Positions 53,192 to 61,137 of a stretch of 64,000 nt of DNA are shown piece after piece. The position numbers and the translations under genes are program-made. The notes beneath the pieces were generated by a model. That model saw nothing but the letters and a program-made list of their open reading frames with translations. It was not told where the DNA came from and ran no database searches. This stretch comes from Actinomadura craniellae. GTDB taxonomy: Bacteria > Actinomycetota > Actinomycetes > Streptosporangiales > Streptosporangiaceae. The stretch lies in NCBI RefSeq assembly GCF_003289645.1, contig NZ_QLYX01000012.1, positions 1-64,000 of the forward strand. The letters are read 5' to 3'. Numbering within the stretch: position 1 is the first letter of the stretch; each line of letters starts with the position of its first letter.

Positions 53192-54369
53192 CGGGATTCC
53201 TTTCCGCGCGGCTCGAACGAGGTGAGGGCGTCCACCACCCGCGCCACCTGGGCGCCGGTCATCCCGGCGTACAGCGGCAGGCGGATGAGGCACTCGGCGA
53301 CCCGCTCGGTGACCGGGCAGCCGCCCGGGGCGGTCCGGCCGTACCGGCGGCCCGCCGGGGAGGTGTGCAGCGGCTGGAAGTGGATGGCGGCCCGGACGCC
53401 GTGGCCGGCCAGGTGGTCCAGGAGGGCCCCGGTGGTCGCGGCGTCCGGTGGCACCAGGTAGTAGATGTGCGCCGGGTGGGTGCACCCGGCGGGCACGGAC
53501 GGCGTCTTGATCGCGGTGCGTTCCGCCCAGCCGGCCAGCTCCCGGTGGTAGGTGTCCCAGACGCCCAGCCGGCGCCGCTGGATGTCCGGCAGCTCCTCCA
53601 GTTGGGCGGTCAGGAAGGCGGCGAGCATGTCCGACAGCAGGTAGCTGGACCCCACGTCCACCCACCGGTACTTGTCGACCTCGCCGCGGAAGTACTGGCA
53701 CCGGTCGGTGCCCTTGTCGCGGACGATCTCCGCGCGTTCCAGCAGCGCGGGGTCGTTGACGAGCAGGGCGCCGCCCTCGCCGCACTGGACGTTCTTGGTC
53801 TGCTGGAAGCTCAGCGCCCCCAGCGCGCCCAGGGAGCCCAGCCCCCGCCCGTGGTAGGAGCCGGTGAGGCCGTGCGCGTTGTCCTCGATCACCGGCAGGC
53901 CGTGCCGCCCGGCGATCTCCCCGATCTCGTCCATCGCGCAGGCCACGCCCGCGTAGTGCATCACCACGATGGCCCGGGTGCGCTCGGTGATCGCGGCCTC
54001 GACCAGCCGCTCGTCGAGGTTGAGCGTGTCGGGCCGGCAGTCGACGTACACCGGGACCGCGCCGCGCAGCACGAAGGCGCTGGCGGTCGGCGGGAAGGTG
54101 TAGGAGGGGACGATGACCTCGTCCCCCGGCTCCAGGTCCAGCAGGAAGGCCGCGATCTCCAGGGCCTGCGTGCAGGACGGGGCCAGCAGCGCGTGCGGCG
54201 ACCCGGTGTATCGCTCCAGCAGCGTGGTGGCGCGCCGCGCGAACGGGCCGTCGGGGCCGTCCAGCTTCCTGGACGCGATCGCCTCCTGGACGTAGGACTC
54301 CTCGCGCGCGCCGACGTACGGAACGTAGAGCGGGACGGTTTCGGGACTCGCTTGCGTAATGAGGGTCAT
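53188..54369 (-). CDS. dTDP-4-keto-6-deoxyhexose 4-aminotransferase, WecE-like
   Basis: A 393-residue PLP-dependent DegT/DnrJ/EryC1-family aminotransferase. The PLP Lys is K192 in FQQTKNVQCGEGG, with the Asp of the IED motif at 163. KGTDRCQYFRGEVDKY followed by RWVDVGSSYL is the special signature of WecE/RffA, which aminate C4 of dTDP-4-keto-6-deoxyglucose from glutamate. A C4 amino group is therefore better supported than C3. A hairpin upstream (54397-54433) suggests it starts its own transcript with the sugar and tailoring genes. Confidence 0.94.
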   Translation of the reverse strand: MTLITQASPETVPLYVPYVGAREESYVQEAIASRKLDGPDGPFARRATTLLERYTGSPHALLAPSCTQALEIAAFLLDLEPGDEVIVPSYTFPPTASAFVLRGAVPVYVDCRPDTLNLDERLVEAAITERTRAIVVMHYAGVACAMDEIGEIAGRHGLPVIEDNAHGLTGSYHGRGLGSLGALGALSFQQTKNVQCGEGGALLVNDPALLERAEIVRDKGTDRCQYFRGEVDKYRWVDVGSSYLLSDMLAAFLTAQLEELPDIQRRRLGVWDTYHRELAGWAERTAIKTPSVPAGCTHPAHIYYLVPPDAATTGALLDHLAGHGVRAAIHFQPLHTSPAGRRYGRTAPGGCPVTERVAECLIRLPLYAGMTGAQVARVVDALTSFEPRGKESR

Positions 54370-54396
54370 GGTTCACGCACCTGGGGTCGGAAACGG

Positions 54397-54433
54397 GCCG
54401 GCGCCGGTGGACGGAGCGTCCACCGGCGCCGGC
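54397..54433. terminator. Hairpin between methyltransferase and aminotransferase genes
   Basis: A perfect 17-bp stem (54397-54413 with 54417-54433) and a three-base loop. On the minus strand it follows the stop of the 248-aa methyltransferase by about 14 bases and precedes the aminotransferase start. It therefore likely ends the kynureninase operon. Confidence 0.8.
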
Positions 54434-54447
54434 ATGAGGGGCCGCGG

Positions 54448-55194
54448 TCACCGGGCCCGGTCGAACTCCAGCAGGGTGAAGTCGAGCTGCACCATCCCGG
54501 TGTCGTCGGCGTAGCCGGCCAGCGCGGGGTCCGAGCCCAGCTCGTCCGGCGGGGCGGCGAAGCATTCCTGCCGGTGCACCCGGCAGCGCAGCCCGGCCTG
54601 CCGGCCGAGGTCCTCCAGCAGGCCGGCGTTCCCCATGGCCTTGCTGAAGCCGAAGAAGAGCCGGCCGGTGTCGGTCAGGTGCCGCGGCACGGTGCGGAAG
54701 AACTCCCGGTGCATCGCGTAGCCGGGATCGAAGAAGTGGTACTCCACGATCGAGTCCATCGGGCGTTCTGCGGGGGCTTCGATGAAGGGCGAGTTCCAGT
54801 AGACGAGGTCGAAGGTCTCGTCGTCGCCGAGCGCGCCGAACAGGTCGCTGCGCAGCGCGCGCACCCGGTCCGCCACGCCGTGCCGGCGCGCGTTCATCGC
54901 GGTGTTGCGCACCGCGGCGGGGTTGATGTCCAGGGCCGTCACGGACGCGCAGCCGCGCAGCGCGGCCAGCACCGAGGCGACGCCGCAGCCGGACCCCATC
55001 TCCAGGAAGCGCCCGCCCGCCGGGTAGGGCAGCCAGGAGGCGAACAGGCCCGCGGCCTGGTTGTAGTCGCCGCCGAGGACGTCGTCGAGCTGGTCCCATT
55101 CCAGGTCCAGCTGGGTGAAGGTCGCCTGGTGGTCGGTGCGCCGGGTGACCTGGTCGTAGGCCTCCAGCGCCATCGCGTAGCCGAGATTGTGCAT
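54448..55194 (-). CDS. Class I SAM-dependent methyltransferase, substrate uncertain
   Basis: A 248-residue methyltransferase. Motif I is RFLEMGSGCGVASVLAAL and the catalytic loop reads VYWNSPFIEAP, similar to the NPPY-type motif of N-methyltransferases and PrmC-like enzymes. A terminal hydrophobic strand, QLDFTLLEFDR, closes the fold. It is the third gene of the kynureninase, tryptophan dioxygenase, methyltransferase unit. N-methylation of the 4-amino sugar is one candidate role; C-methylation in the hydropyrrole branch (LmbW/SibZ-type step) is the other. The sequence does not settle which. Confidence 0.88.
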   Translation of the reverse strand: MHNLGYAMALEAYDQVTRRTDHQATFTQLDLEWDQLDDVLGGDYNQAAGLFASWLPYPAGGRFLEMGSGCGVASVLAALRGCASVTALDINPAAVRNTAMNARRHGVADRVRALRSDLFGALGDDETFDLVYWNSPFIEAPAERPMDSIVEYHFFDPGYAMHREFFRTVPRHLTDTGRLFFGFSKAMGNAGLLEDLGRQAGLRCRVHRQECFAAPPDELGSDPALAGYADDTGMVQLDFTLLEFDRAR

Positions 55195-55231
55195 GGGGGT
55201 TCCTCTCCAGGAGCGGGCCGTTCAGGGCCGG

Positions 55232-56032
55232 TCAGAGCAGGGTGCGGGCGGTCCACAGCTCGGGGAAGAAACGGTGCTCGTTGACCTCGCGCAGCCAGCG
55301 GGCCCCGTCGGTGCCCGCGGTGCCCCGCTTGCCGCCGAGCATCCGCTCGACGACGAGCAGGTGCGCCGCGCGCCAGTGCGAGAACTGGTAGGCCACCTCG
55401 ATCAGGTGCTCGGCGAGCCGGTAGGGCTCCGGGTGCCCGGCCGGGTCCGCGTAGACCTGCTGCCAGGCCCGCTCGACCCGCTCGTCGGGCTCGTACTGCC
55501 GGGTGACGTCGCGGTCCAGCGTCGCGGCGGGCAGCGGGAGGCCGTGCCGGTCCAGGAAGCGCAGCGCCTCGTCGTACAGGCTGGGGCGCTCGAACTCGGC
55601 GCGCAGCTGCGGGTAGCGGCGCAGGTCGGGCGGCCGGACCATGACCGGGTTCTTGTTGCCCATGGCGAACTCCAGGCCGCGGTACGCGAACGACTGGGTG
55701 CCGGACGCCTGGCCGAGGACGTCGCGGAACCGGACGAACTCGTCCGCGGGCATCCCGTTCATGCTCTCCCAGCAGGCGATGAGCACCCGCTGGGTGCGGG
55801 TGGCGCGGGCCAGCGCCCGGCACGCCTCGCCGGCGCGGTCGGCGCGGAGGTGACCGCGCGCCTGGTCCAGTTCCAGATGCACCATCCGGAACAGCAGCTC
55901 CTTCACCTGGCTCAGCAGGATGAAGGAGAGTTCGAAGGGCGAGCCCGTCCGGGTGTCCTGCAGGTCGTGCAGCTCGTCCATGCGCGCGTAGCTGACGTAC
56001 TCCGCCCGCCGGTCTGCCACGGCGTTGCTCAC
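55232..56032 (-). CDS. kynA: Tryptophan 2,3-dioxygenase
   Basis: A 266-residue heme dioxygenase that opens the indole ring of L-tryptophan to N-formylkynurenine, the entry step to the anthranilate half of the product. The N-terminal core is FELSFILLSQVKELLFRM with H52 next to it. The proximal heme His is H224 in the segment WRAAHLLVVERMLG, and the family end GGKRGTAGT follows. A GTG start (56032) with AAGGAG seven bases upstream was chosen. It lies 26 bases after the kynureninase gene in one operon. Confidence 0.95.
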   Translation of the reverse strand: MSNAVADRRAEYVSYARMDELHDLQDTRTGSPFELSFILLSQVKELLFRMVHLELDQARGHLRADRAGEACRALARATRTQRVLIACWESMNGMPADEFVRFRDVLGQASGTQSFAYRGLEFAMGNKNPVMVRPPDLRRYPQLRAEFERPSLYDEALRFLDRHGLPLPAATLDRDVTRQYEPDERVERAWQQVYADPAGHPEPYRLAEHLIEVAYQFSHWRAAHLLVVERMLGGKRGTAGTDGARWLREVNEHRFFPELWTARTLL

Positions 56033-56058
56033 GATGAACTCCTTCGCTCGGGTTCGGC

Positions 56059-57300
56059 TCAGGTGACCACTTCGCGCACCTGGAAGTCCGGGGCGCGGTG
56101 CGCGCCCGTGCTCGCGACCTCCTGCATCGCCGCGACGGCGGTGTGGACGTCGGTGTAGGACACGTACAGCCCGTTCAGGCACAGCCGGAGCACGGTGGAC
56201 GAGCGCACGTCGCCGATGACCCCGCGGGCCTTCAGCGCGGCCATCACCGCGTGCGCCTCGGGGTGGCGCACCGCGAAGTGGTTGCCCCGCCGGAGCGGGT
56301 CGCGTGGTGTCGCCACCTCGAAGCCCAGCCCGGTGAGCATGCTGTCGGCGCAGCCCAGGAAGAACTCGCCGAGCTTGAGGCTCTTGTCGCGCACCGCCGC
56401 GACGCCGGCCCGTTCCAGCGGTTCCAGCGCGGCTTCCAGGGCCAGCAGCGACAGCACGTGCGGCGTGCCGATGCGGGTCCGGGCGATGTCCGGGGCCGGC
56501 TCGAAGCCGTCCGCCATGTCGAACGGCCGGGCGTGGCCGTGCCAGCCGGTCAGCGGCAGGTCGAGGGCGGCCTGGTGCCGGGCGGCGGCGTAGACGTAGG
56601 CGGGCGAGCCGGGGCCGCCCGACAGGTACTTGTAGGTGCAGCCGACCGCGAGGTCGACGCCGTCCGCGTCCACCTGGACCGGTACGGCGCCGGCCGCGTG
56701 GCTGAGGTCCCACATCGCCAGGGCGCCGGCCCGGTGCGCGAGGTCGGTGATCCCGGCGACGTCCCACAGCGCGCCGGTGCAGTAGTCCACGGCCGGGTAG
56801 AAGACCACGGCCACCTCGCCGGCGTGCCGGTCGAGCGCCGCCGCCAGCGTGTCCGCGGTGGTCTCGACGACCTCCAGGCCGAGCAGCCGGGCCGCCGAGG
56901 CGGCCAGGTACCGGTCGGTGGGGAAGTTGCCCGCCTCGGTGACGAGCACCCGCCGGCCCGGGCGCAGCCGGGCCGCGGCGACCAGCGTGTTGAAGATCTG
57001 CACGGATGTGGACTCGCCCACGGCGGTCTGCCCGGCCGCGGCTCCGATCAGGCGGCCGATCCGGTCGCCGACGCGCAGCGGCGCCGACCACCAGTCCTCG
57101 TCGTTCCAGGCCCGGATCAGCCGCTCGCCCCACTGCCGCCGCACGACGTCGTCCATGACGCCGGGCACGGCCGCCGGGAGCGGGCCGAGCGAGTTGCCGT
57201 TCAGGTAGACCACGCCCTCGGGCAGCGCGAAGTCGGCGCGGAACGGGGCGAGGGGGTCGGCGGCGTCCAGGCTCTTCGCCAGCGCGCTGCTCGGTCGCAT
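56059..57300 (-). CDS. kynU: Kynureninase
   Basis: A 413-residue PLP enzyme that cleaves 3-hydroxykynurenine, here probably its 4-methyl form, to the anthranilate and alanine. It belongs to the aspartate aminotransferase fold type. The PLP Lys is K224 in GCTYKYLSGGPGSPAYVY; YLNGNSLGPLP near the N-terminus, AMWDLSHAAGAVPV and NHFAVRHPEA are family signatures. The ATG at 57300 matches the usual N-terminus; an in-frame ORF extends upstream to 57408 but crosses the putative promoter. First gene of its operon, divergent from the OvmZ-like gene. Confidence 0.95.
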   Translation of the reverse strand: MRPSSALAKSLDAADPLAPFRADFALPEGVVYLNGNSLGPLPAAVPGVMDDVVRRQWGERLIRAWNDEDWWSAPLRVGDRIGRLIGAAAGQTAVGESTSVQIFNTLVAAARLRPGRRVLVTEAGNFPTDRYLAASAARLLGLEVVETTADTLAAALDRHAGEVAVVFYPAVDYCTGALWDVAGITDLAHRAGALAMWDLSHAAGAVPVQVDADGVDLAVGCTYKYLSGGPGSPAYVYAAARHQAALDLPLTGWHGHARPFDMADGFEPAPDIARTRIGTPHVLSLLALEAALEPLERAGVAAVRDKSLKLGEFFLGCADSMLTGLGFEVATPRDPLRRGNHFAVRHPEAHAVMAALKARGVIGDVRSSTVLRLCLNGLYVSYTDVHTAVAAMQEVASTGAHRAPDFQVREVVT

Positions 57301-57357
57301 TGTTCGGGGCACCCCAATTCGTGATGTCACACAAACACCGCACAAATCAGGCGCACT

Positions 57358-57393
57358 ATAGGAAAAACTATCTTCGGTCCTAATGGGCGTCAA
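57358..57393 (-). promoter_or_regulatory. Promoter of the kynureninase operon, with shared motif
   Basis: On the minus strand a TTGACG -35 box (57388-57393) and a TAGTTT -10 box (57365-57370) are 17 bases apart. An inverted repeat ATAG-n6-CTAT (57358-57371) overlaps the -10. The same arrangement, including CGAAGRTAGTTT and identical spacing, occurs before the hydropyrrole operon at 63592-63627, so a common regulator is likely. Confidence 0.6.
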
Positions 57394-57544
57394 CCAGTGC
57401 GATGTCATAAGACCTGTAGATATGTGTCAGGGAAACGTCAGAGGCGGGCGATCTGGCCAGCTCAGCCGGTGGTGCTGCGCCGTGCTGCCATGTTTATTCA
57501 GCATGTGAGCACATGAATATGGATAAGCAGGGAACTCCGCCGAA

Positions 57545-58363
57545 ATGAAACACCACACGAATCTACCTCAATCACCCATGGCGGGACCTGTCTCGTGCGT
57601 CGGACCTGCCTGTCTCGACGGGACGGCCCCCCGGCGCCCGCTCCCCGGCGCCCGGCTGTGCCCACCCTGCCGGACCGCCCTGGAAGGCGCGCTGCGCCGC
57701 CTGCCGGCACTCCACCACGACTGCGCGAGCCGGCTCGGCGGCTCGCCCTCGCCCCCCTGGCGGGAGATCCCCGGCGGCCCGCGACCGGACATGCCGTTCA
57801 ACACCGCCGCCGCCGACTGCCGCTCGGCCATCGTCGGCGTCCTGTCCTCTTGGTCCGCCCTGGTCGCCGACGAGCGCGGGGTGGCGCCACCACGCCGGGC
57901 GGCCCCGCACCTCGGCACGTTCCTGCGCCGCCACCTGGACTGGCTGGCCCGCCACCCCGGCGCGGGCGACTTCGCGGCCGAGGTGGCCGCCCTGGAACGC
58001 GCGGCCCACCGGGTGACGAGCCCCGACCCCACCCGCCGCCTCCCCGTCGGCCCCTGCGTCGAGCCCCGCTGCACCGGCTCGCTCACCGCCCTCGTGACCC
58101 GCGACCGGCACCGCCCGGCGGAGATCCGCTGCGACGCCGACCCCGCCCACACCTGGACGGGCCACGAATGGCTCGCCCTGGGCGACCGGCCGACCGAGGC
58201 CCCTCGCTGGCTCAGCCCCGCCGACATCGAGTGCCTGTGGGACATCCCCCGAGGCAGCGTCTACCGCCTGGCCAGCGAACAGCGCTGGCGCAGGCACCGC
58301 CGCGCGGGCCGCGCCTACTACGCCGCGGCCGACGTCCAACGCACCCTGGTCCACCGCCACTGA
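57545..58363 (+). CDS. OvmZ-like protein, putative zinc-binding regulator
   Basis: A 272-residue protein. It carries several Cys pairs (C18/C23 and C39/C42 near the N-terminus; GPCVEPRCTGS and IRCDADPAHTW in the second half), a central helical domain (FNTAAADCRSAIVGVLSSWS, HLDWLARHPGAGDFAAEV), and a C-terminal part (WLSPADIECLWDIPRGSVYR, WRRHRRAGRAYYAAADVQ) that reads as a MerR-like winged helix. The arrangement matches the OvmZ-type proteins common in Streptomyces and relatives. It is divergent from the kynureninase operon and may control the cluster; direct evidence is absent. Confidence 0.8.
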   Translation: MKHHTNLPQSPMAGPVSCVGPACLDGTAPRRPLPGARLCPPCRTALEGALRRLPALHHDCASRLGGSPSPPWREIPGGPRPDMPFNTAAADCRSAIVGVLSSWSALVADERGVAPPRRAAPHLGTFLRRHLDWLARHPGAGDFAAEVAALERAAHRVTSPDPTRRLPVGPCVEPRCTGSLTALVTRDRHRPAEIRCDADPAHTWTGHEWLALGDRPTEAPRWLSPADIECLWDIPRGSVYRLASEQRWRRHRRAGRAYYAAADVQRTLVHRH

Positions 58364-58379
58364 CCCCGGCCCGCGCAGC

Positions 58380-58414
58380 GGATCGGCCCGGCTCCCCAAG
58401 AGCCGGGCCGATCC
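58380..58414. terminator. Bidirectional hairpin between OvmZ-like and gamma-glutamyltransferase genes
   Basis: A perfect 15-bp stem (58380-58394 with 58400-58414, arms GGATCGGCCCGGCTC) and a five-base loop lie between two convergent genes, so it can end both transcripts. Confidence 0.85.
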
Positions 58415-58428
58415 CTCCAGCGGGCCGT

Positions 58429-60222
58429 TCAGTGCGCGACCGCGTACGCCTGGGCGCCGCGGGGGCTCGCCGCGGCCAGGGCGCCGCCGTCGGGGGTCGG
58501 GCCGGCCATGCAGACCTTGCCGAGGGAGTAGGGCTCGGCGTCCTCCACCTCGTGCCCGCGGCGGCGCAGTTCCGCCAGCACCGCGGGGTCCCAGCCGCGC
58601 TCGGCCACCAGGGAGCGCGGGCGGGAGCGGCGCGGCGTGAACGACGACGGGACGTGGTCGGTGTGGAAGGCCGGCGCCTCCACCGCGGCCTGCGGGCTCA
58701 TCCCGAAGTCGACGTGGTTGAGGAAGGCGTGCAGCGTCCACTGGTCCTGCTGGTCGCCGCCGGGCGTACCGAACGCCAGGTGCGGGCGGCCGTCCCGGAG
58801 CACCAGGCTCGGGCTCAGCGTGGTGCGCGGCCGCTTGCCGGGGGCGAGCGCGTTGGGGTGCGCGGCGTCCAGCCAGGCCATCTGCCCGCGGGTGCCGAGC
58901 GGGAAGCCCAGGCCGGGCACCACCGGGGAACTCTTCAGCCAGCCGCCGCTCGGCGTGGCCGCCACCATGTTGCCCTCGGCGTCGGCGGCGGTGACGCAAC
59001 AGGTGTCGCCGCGCGCCGCGGTCCGCCTGACCACCATCGGGATCCCGTTGTCGAGCTGTTCCAGCCAGCCGTGCTCCCGCCGCCGCGCCACCCCCTCCGG
59101 GACCCGCGGCAGCCGCGCCGGCAGGCCGCCGGGCCAGCCCGGCCGCAGCCGGCCGGACGCCTCGGCGCCGACGAGCGTGCGGCGCCGGGCCGCGTACCCG
59201 CGGTCGAGCAGCTCCGCCAGCGGGACGTCGGCGTGCGCCGGGTCGCCGTACCACGCCTCGCGGTCGGCGAACGCGAGCTTGGTGGACTCGACGACGGTGT
59301 GCAGGTGGTCGGCGCTGCCGAACCCCATGCCCGCCAGGTCGAACCCCTCCAGCAGCGCGAGCTGCTGGAGGAAGACGGGGCCCTGCGACCACGGGCCGGG
59401 CTTGTGCACCACGTGCCCCCGGTAGTCGAAGGAGCACGGCTCCTCGACGGCGGGACGCCAGGTCGCCAGGTCGTCCCCGGTGAGCAGCCCGCCGTTGCGC
59501 CGACCGGTGGCGTCGATCATCTCGGCGGTGGCCAGGAACTTGTCGACGGCCTCGGCGACGAAACCGTCGTAGAACGCGGTGTGGGCGGCCTCGATCTGGG
59601 CCTCCCGGTCGTCCCCGGCCGCCCGCGCCGCGGCGACCAGCCGCCGGTACGTCCGCGCCAGCACCGGGTTGCGCAGCCGCTCGCCCGGCGCCGGGGCCCG
59701 CCCGTCCACCAGGTAGGTGCGCCCCGACTCGGCCCACTCGGTGCGGAACAGCGGGGCCATCGCCTCGATCATCGCGGCGGCCTTGGGCAGCACCGGGTAG
59801 CCCTCCTCGGCGTACCTGATCGCCGGGGCGAGGACGTCGGCGAGCCGCAGCCGGCCGTGCCGCCGCAGCAGCAGCAGCCACGCCCCGACGGCGCCGGGGA
59901 CGCAGGCCGCCAGCAGGCCGGAGCCGGGAACGGCGTCCAGGCCGCGCTCGCGGAACCGCTCGATACCGGCGGCCCGCGGCATCGGCCCCTGCCCGCAGAT
60001 GACCTCGACCTTCTCGCGCCGGGCGTCGTACACCATGATCGGGACGTCCCCGCCGGGGCCGTTGAGGTGCGGTTCGACGACCTGGATCACGAAGGCGGCG
60101 GCCGCCGCCGCGTCGAACGCGTTCCCGCCGCGCTCGGACATCGCCAGGCCGGCCGCCGAGGCCAGCCAGTGGGTGCTGGCGACCGCCGCGCGGGTGCCGT
60201 GGAGTTCGGGCCGGAACAGCAT
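58429..60222 (-). CDS. Gamma-glutamyltransferase-like enzyme of the hydropyrrole pathway
   Basis: A 597-residue Ntn-hydrolase of the gamma-glutamyltranspeptidase family. The autoprocessing nucleophile is Thr407 in GDTCCVTAADAEGNMV, preceded by the large-subunit motif LNGPGGDVP (residues 53-61), and the small-subunit signature PNALAPGKRPRTTLSPS follows. There is no signal peptide, unlike the periplasmic glutathione enzyme, so it acts inside the cell. LmbA/Orf6/SibY-type homologues perform a C-C bond cleavage during breakdown of the L-DOPA-derived ring. It is the last gene of the coupled operon 63475-58429. Confidence 0.92.
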   Translation of the reverse strand: MLFRPELHGTRAAVASTHWLASAAGLAMSERGGNAFDAAAAAAFVIQVVEPHLNGPGGDVPIMVYDARREKVEVICGQGPMPRAAGIERFRERGLDAVPGSGLLAACVPGAVGAWLLLLRRHGRLRLADVLAPAIRYAEEGYPVLPKAAAMIEAMAPLFRTEWAESGRTYLVDGRAPAPGERLRNPVLARTYRRLVAAARAAGDDREAQIEAAHTAFYDGFVAEAVDKFLATAEMIDATGRRNGGLLTGDDLATWRPAVEEPCSFDYRGHVVHKPGPWSQGPVFLQQLALLEGFDLAGMGFGSADHLHTVVESTKLAFADREAWYGDPAHADVPLAELLDRGYAARRRTLVGAEASGRLRPGWPGGLPARLPRVPEGVARRREHGWLEQLDNGIPMVVRRTAARGDTCCVTAADAEGNMVAATPSGGWLKSSPVVPGLGFPLGTRGQMAWLDAAHPNALAPGKRPRTTLSPSLVLRDGRPHLAFGTPGGDQQDQWTLHAFLNHVDFGMSPQAAVEAPAFHTDHVPSSFTPRRSRPRSLVAERGWDPAVLAELRRRGHEVEDAEPYSLGKVCMAGPTPDGGALAAASPRGAQAYAVAH

Positions 60223-60255
60223 GGAAGACCGCCTCTCGTCTCGGGTCGTCTCGGG

Positions 60256-61137
60256 TCATCTCGGGCCGGGAACGGTGCCGGGGTGCGCCGGCAGGACGAG
60301 GTTCCCGCGGACGGCCGGGACCACCCGCCCGGTCACGGAGGCGGTCACCGACCCGTCCCCGCCGATGGTGAGCGCGCAGTCCAGCCGGGCCGGCCGGCCC
60401 ATCTCGGCCCCCTGGTCGATGCCGTAGCCATGGGTGCCGGCGTCCGCCGGAAGCGCGCCCTCGGCGACCAGCCAGAGGCCGAGCCCGAGGGCCACGCCCG
60501 CGCAGGCCGGGTCCTCGGGGATGCCGTAGCCGGGCGCGAACAGCCGCCCGTGCGCGGTCCGCCGGGCGGCGTCCCAGCCGAACACGAAGACGTCGGGGAG
60601 GTCCAGCCGCGCCATCCTCCCCAGGTCGGGCCGGGCGGCTCGCACCGCCTCGTCCCGGACCGGCAGGTAGTGGAACAGCGGGCCGAAACCCGCCGCGCGC
60701 GCGGTGCCGGCGAGGTCCGCGCGGGCCAGCCCGGTGGCCTCCAGCAGCGGTTCCGGGTCGATCTCGCCGCCGGGCCGCGGCCCGGCGGCGGACATCGTGG
60801 CGCGGGTCCGGTCCGCGGACAGCCGGTGCAGCCCGGGGCCGCACTCCTGCACCACGTCCCCGGCGGGCAGCAGCCCGTCGCGGACCAGCGTCACCGCGGT
60901 CCCGATGCAGGAGTGGCCGCCGAACGGCGACTCGCCGCCCGGGGTGAAGATCCGGACCCGGTGCGTCGCGCCCGGCGCCGCCGGTGGCAGGACGAAGGCG
61001 GTCTCGTCGGTGTCGAGCGCCGTGGCGACCTGCCGCATGCGCTCGTCCGACAGGCCGCGCGCGTCGGTCACGACCCCCAGCGCGCTGCCCGCGCACGCGC
61101 GCTCGGCGAACATGTTGACGATGGTGAAGCGGATCAT
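60256..61137 (-). CDS. PhzF-family isomerase of the hydropyrrole pathway
   Basis: A 293-residue enzyme of the PhzF (diaminopimelate-epimerase-like) fold. The N-terminal active-site Glu sits in TDETAFVLPP, followed by VRIFTPGGESPFGGHSCIG and, in the second lobe, FAPGYGIPEDPACAGVALG. In lincomycin and pyrrolobenzodiazepine pathways (LmbX type) it shifts a double bond before F420-dependent reduction. The start ATG overlaps the stop of the F420 reductase gene (ATGA). The next gene on the same strand is the gamma-glutamyltransferase, 33 bases away. Confidence 0.92.
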   Translation of the reverse strand: MIRFTIVNMFAERACAGSALGVVTDARGLSDERMRQVATALDTDETAFVLPPAAPGATHRVRIFTPGGESPFGGHSCIGTAVTLVRDGLLPAGDVVQECGPGLHRLSADRTRATMSAAGPRPGGEIDPEPLLEATGLARADLAGTARAAGFGPLFHYLPVRDEAVRAARPDLGRMARLDLPDVFVFGWDAARRTAHGRLFAPGYGIPEDPACAGVALGLGLWLVAEGALPADAGTHGYGIDQGAEMGRPARLDCALTIGGDGSVTASVTGRVVPAVRGNLVLPAHPGTVPGPR

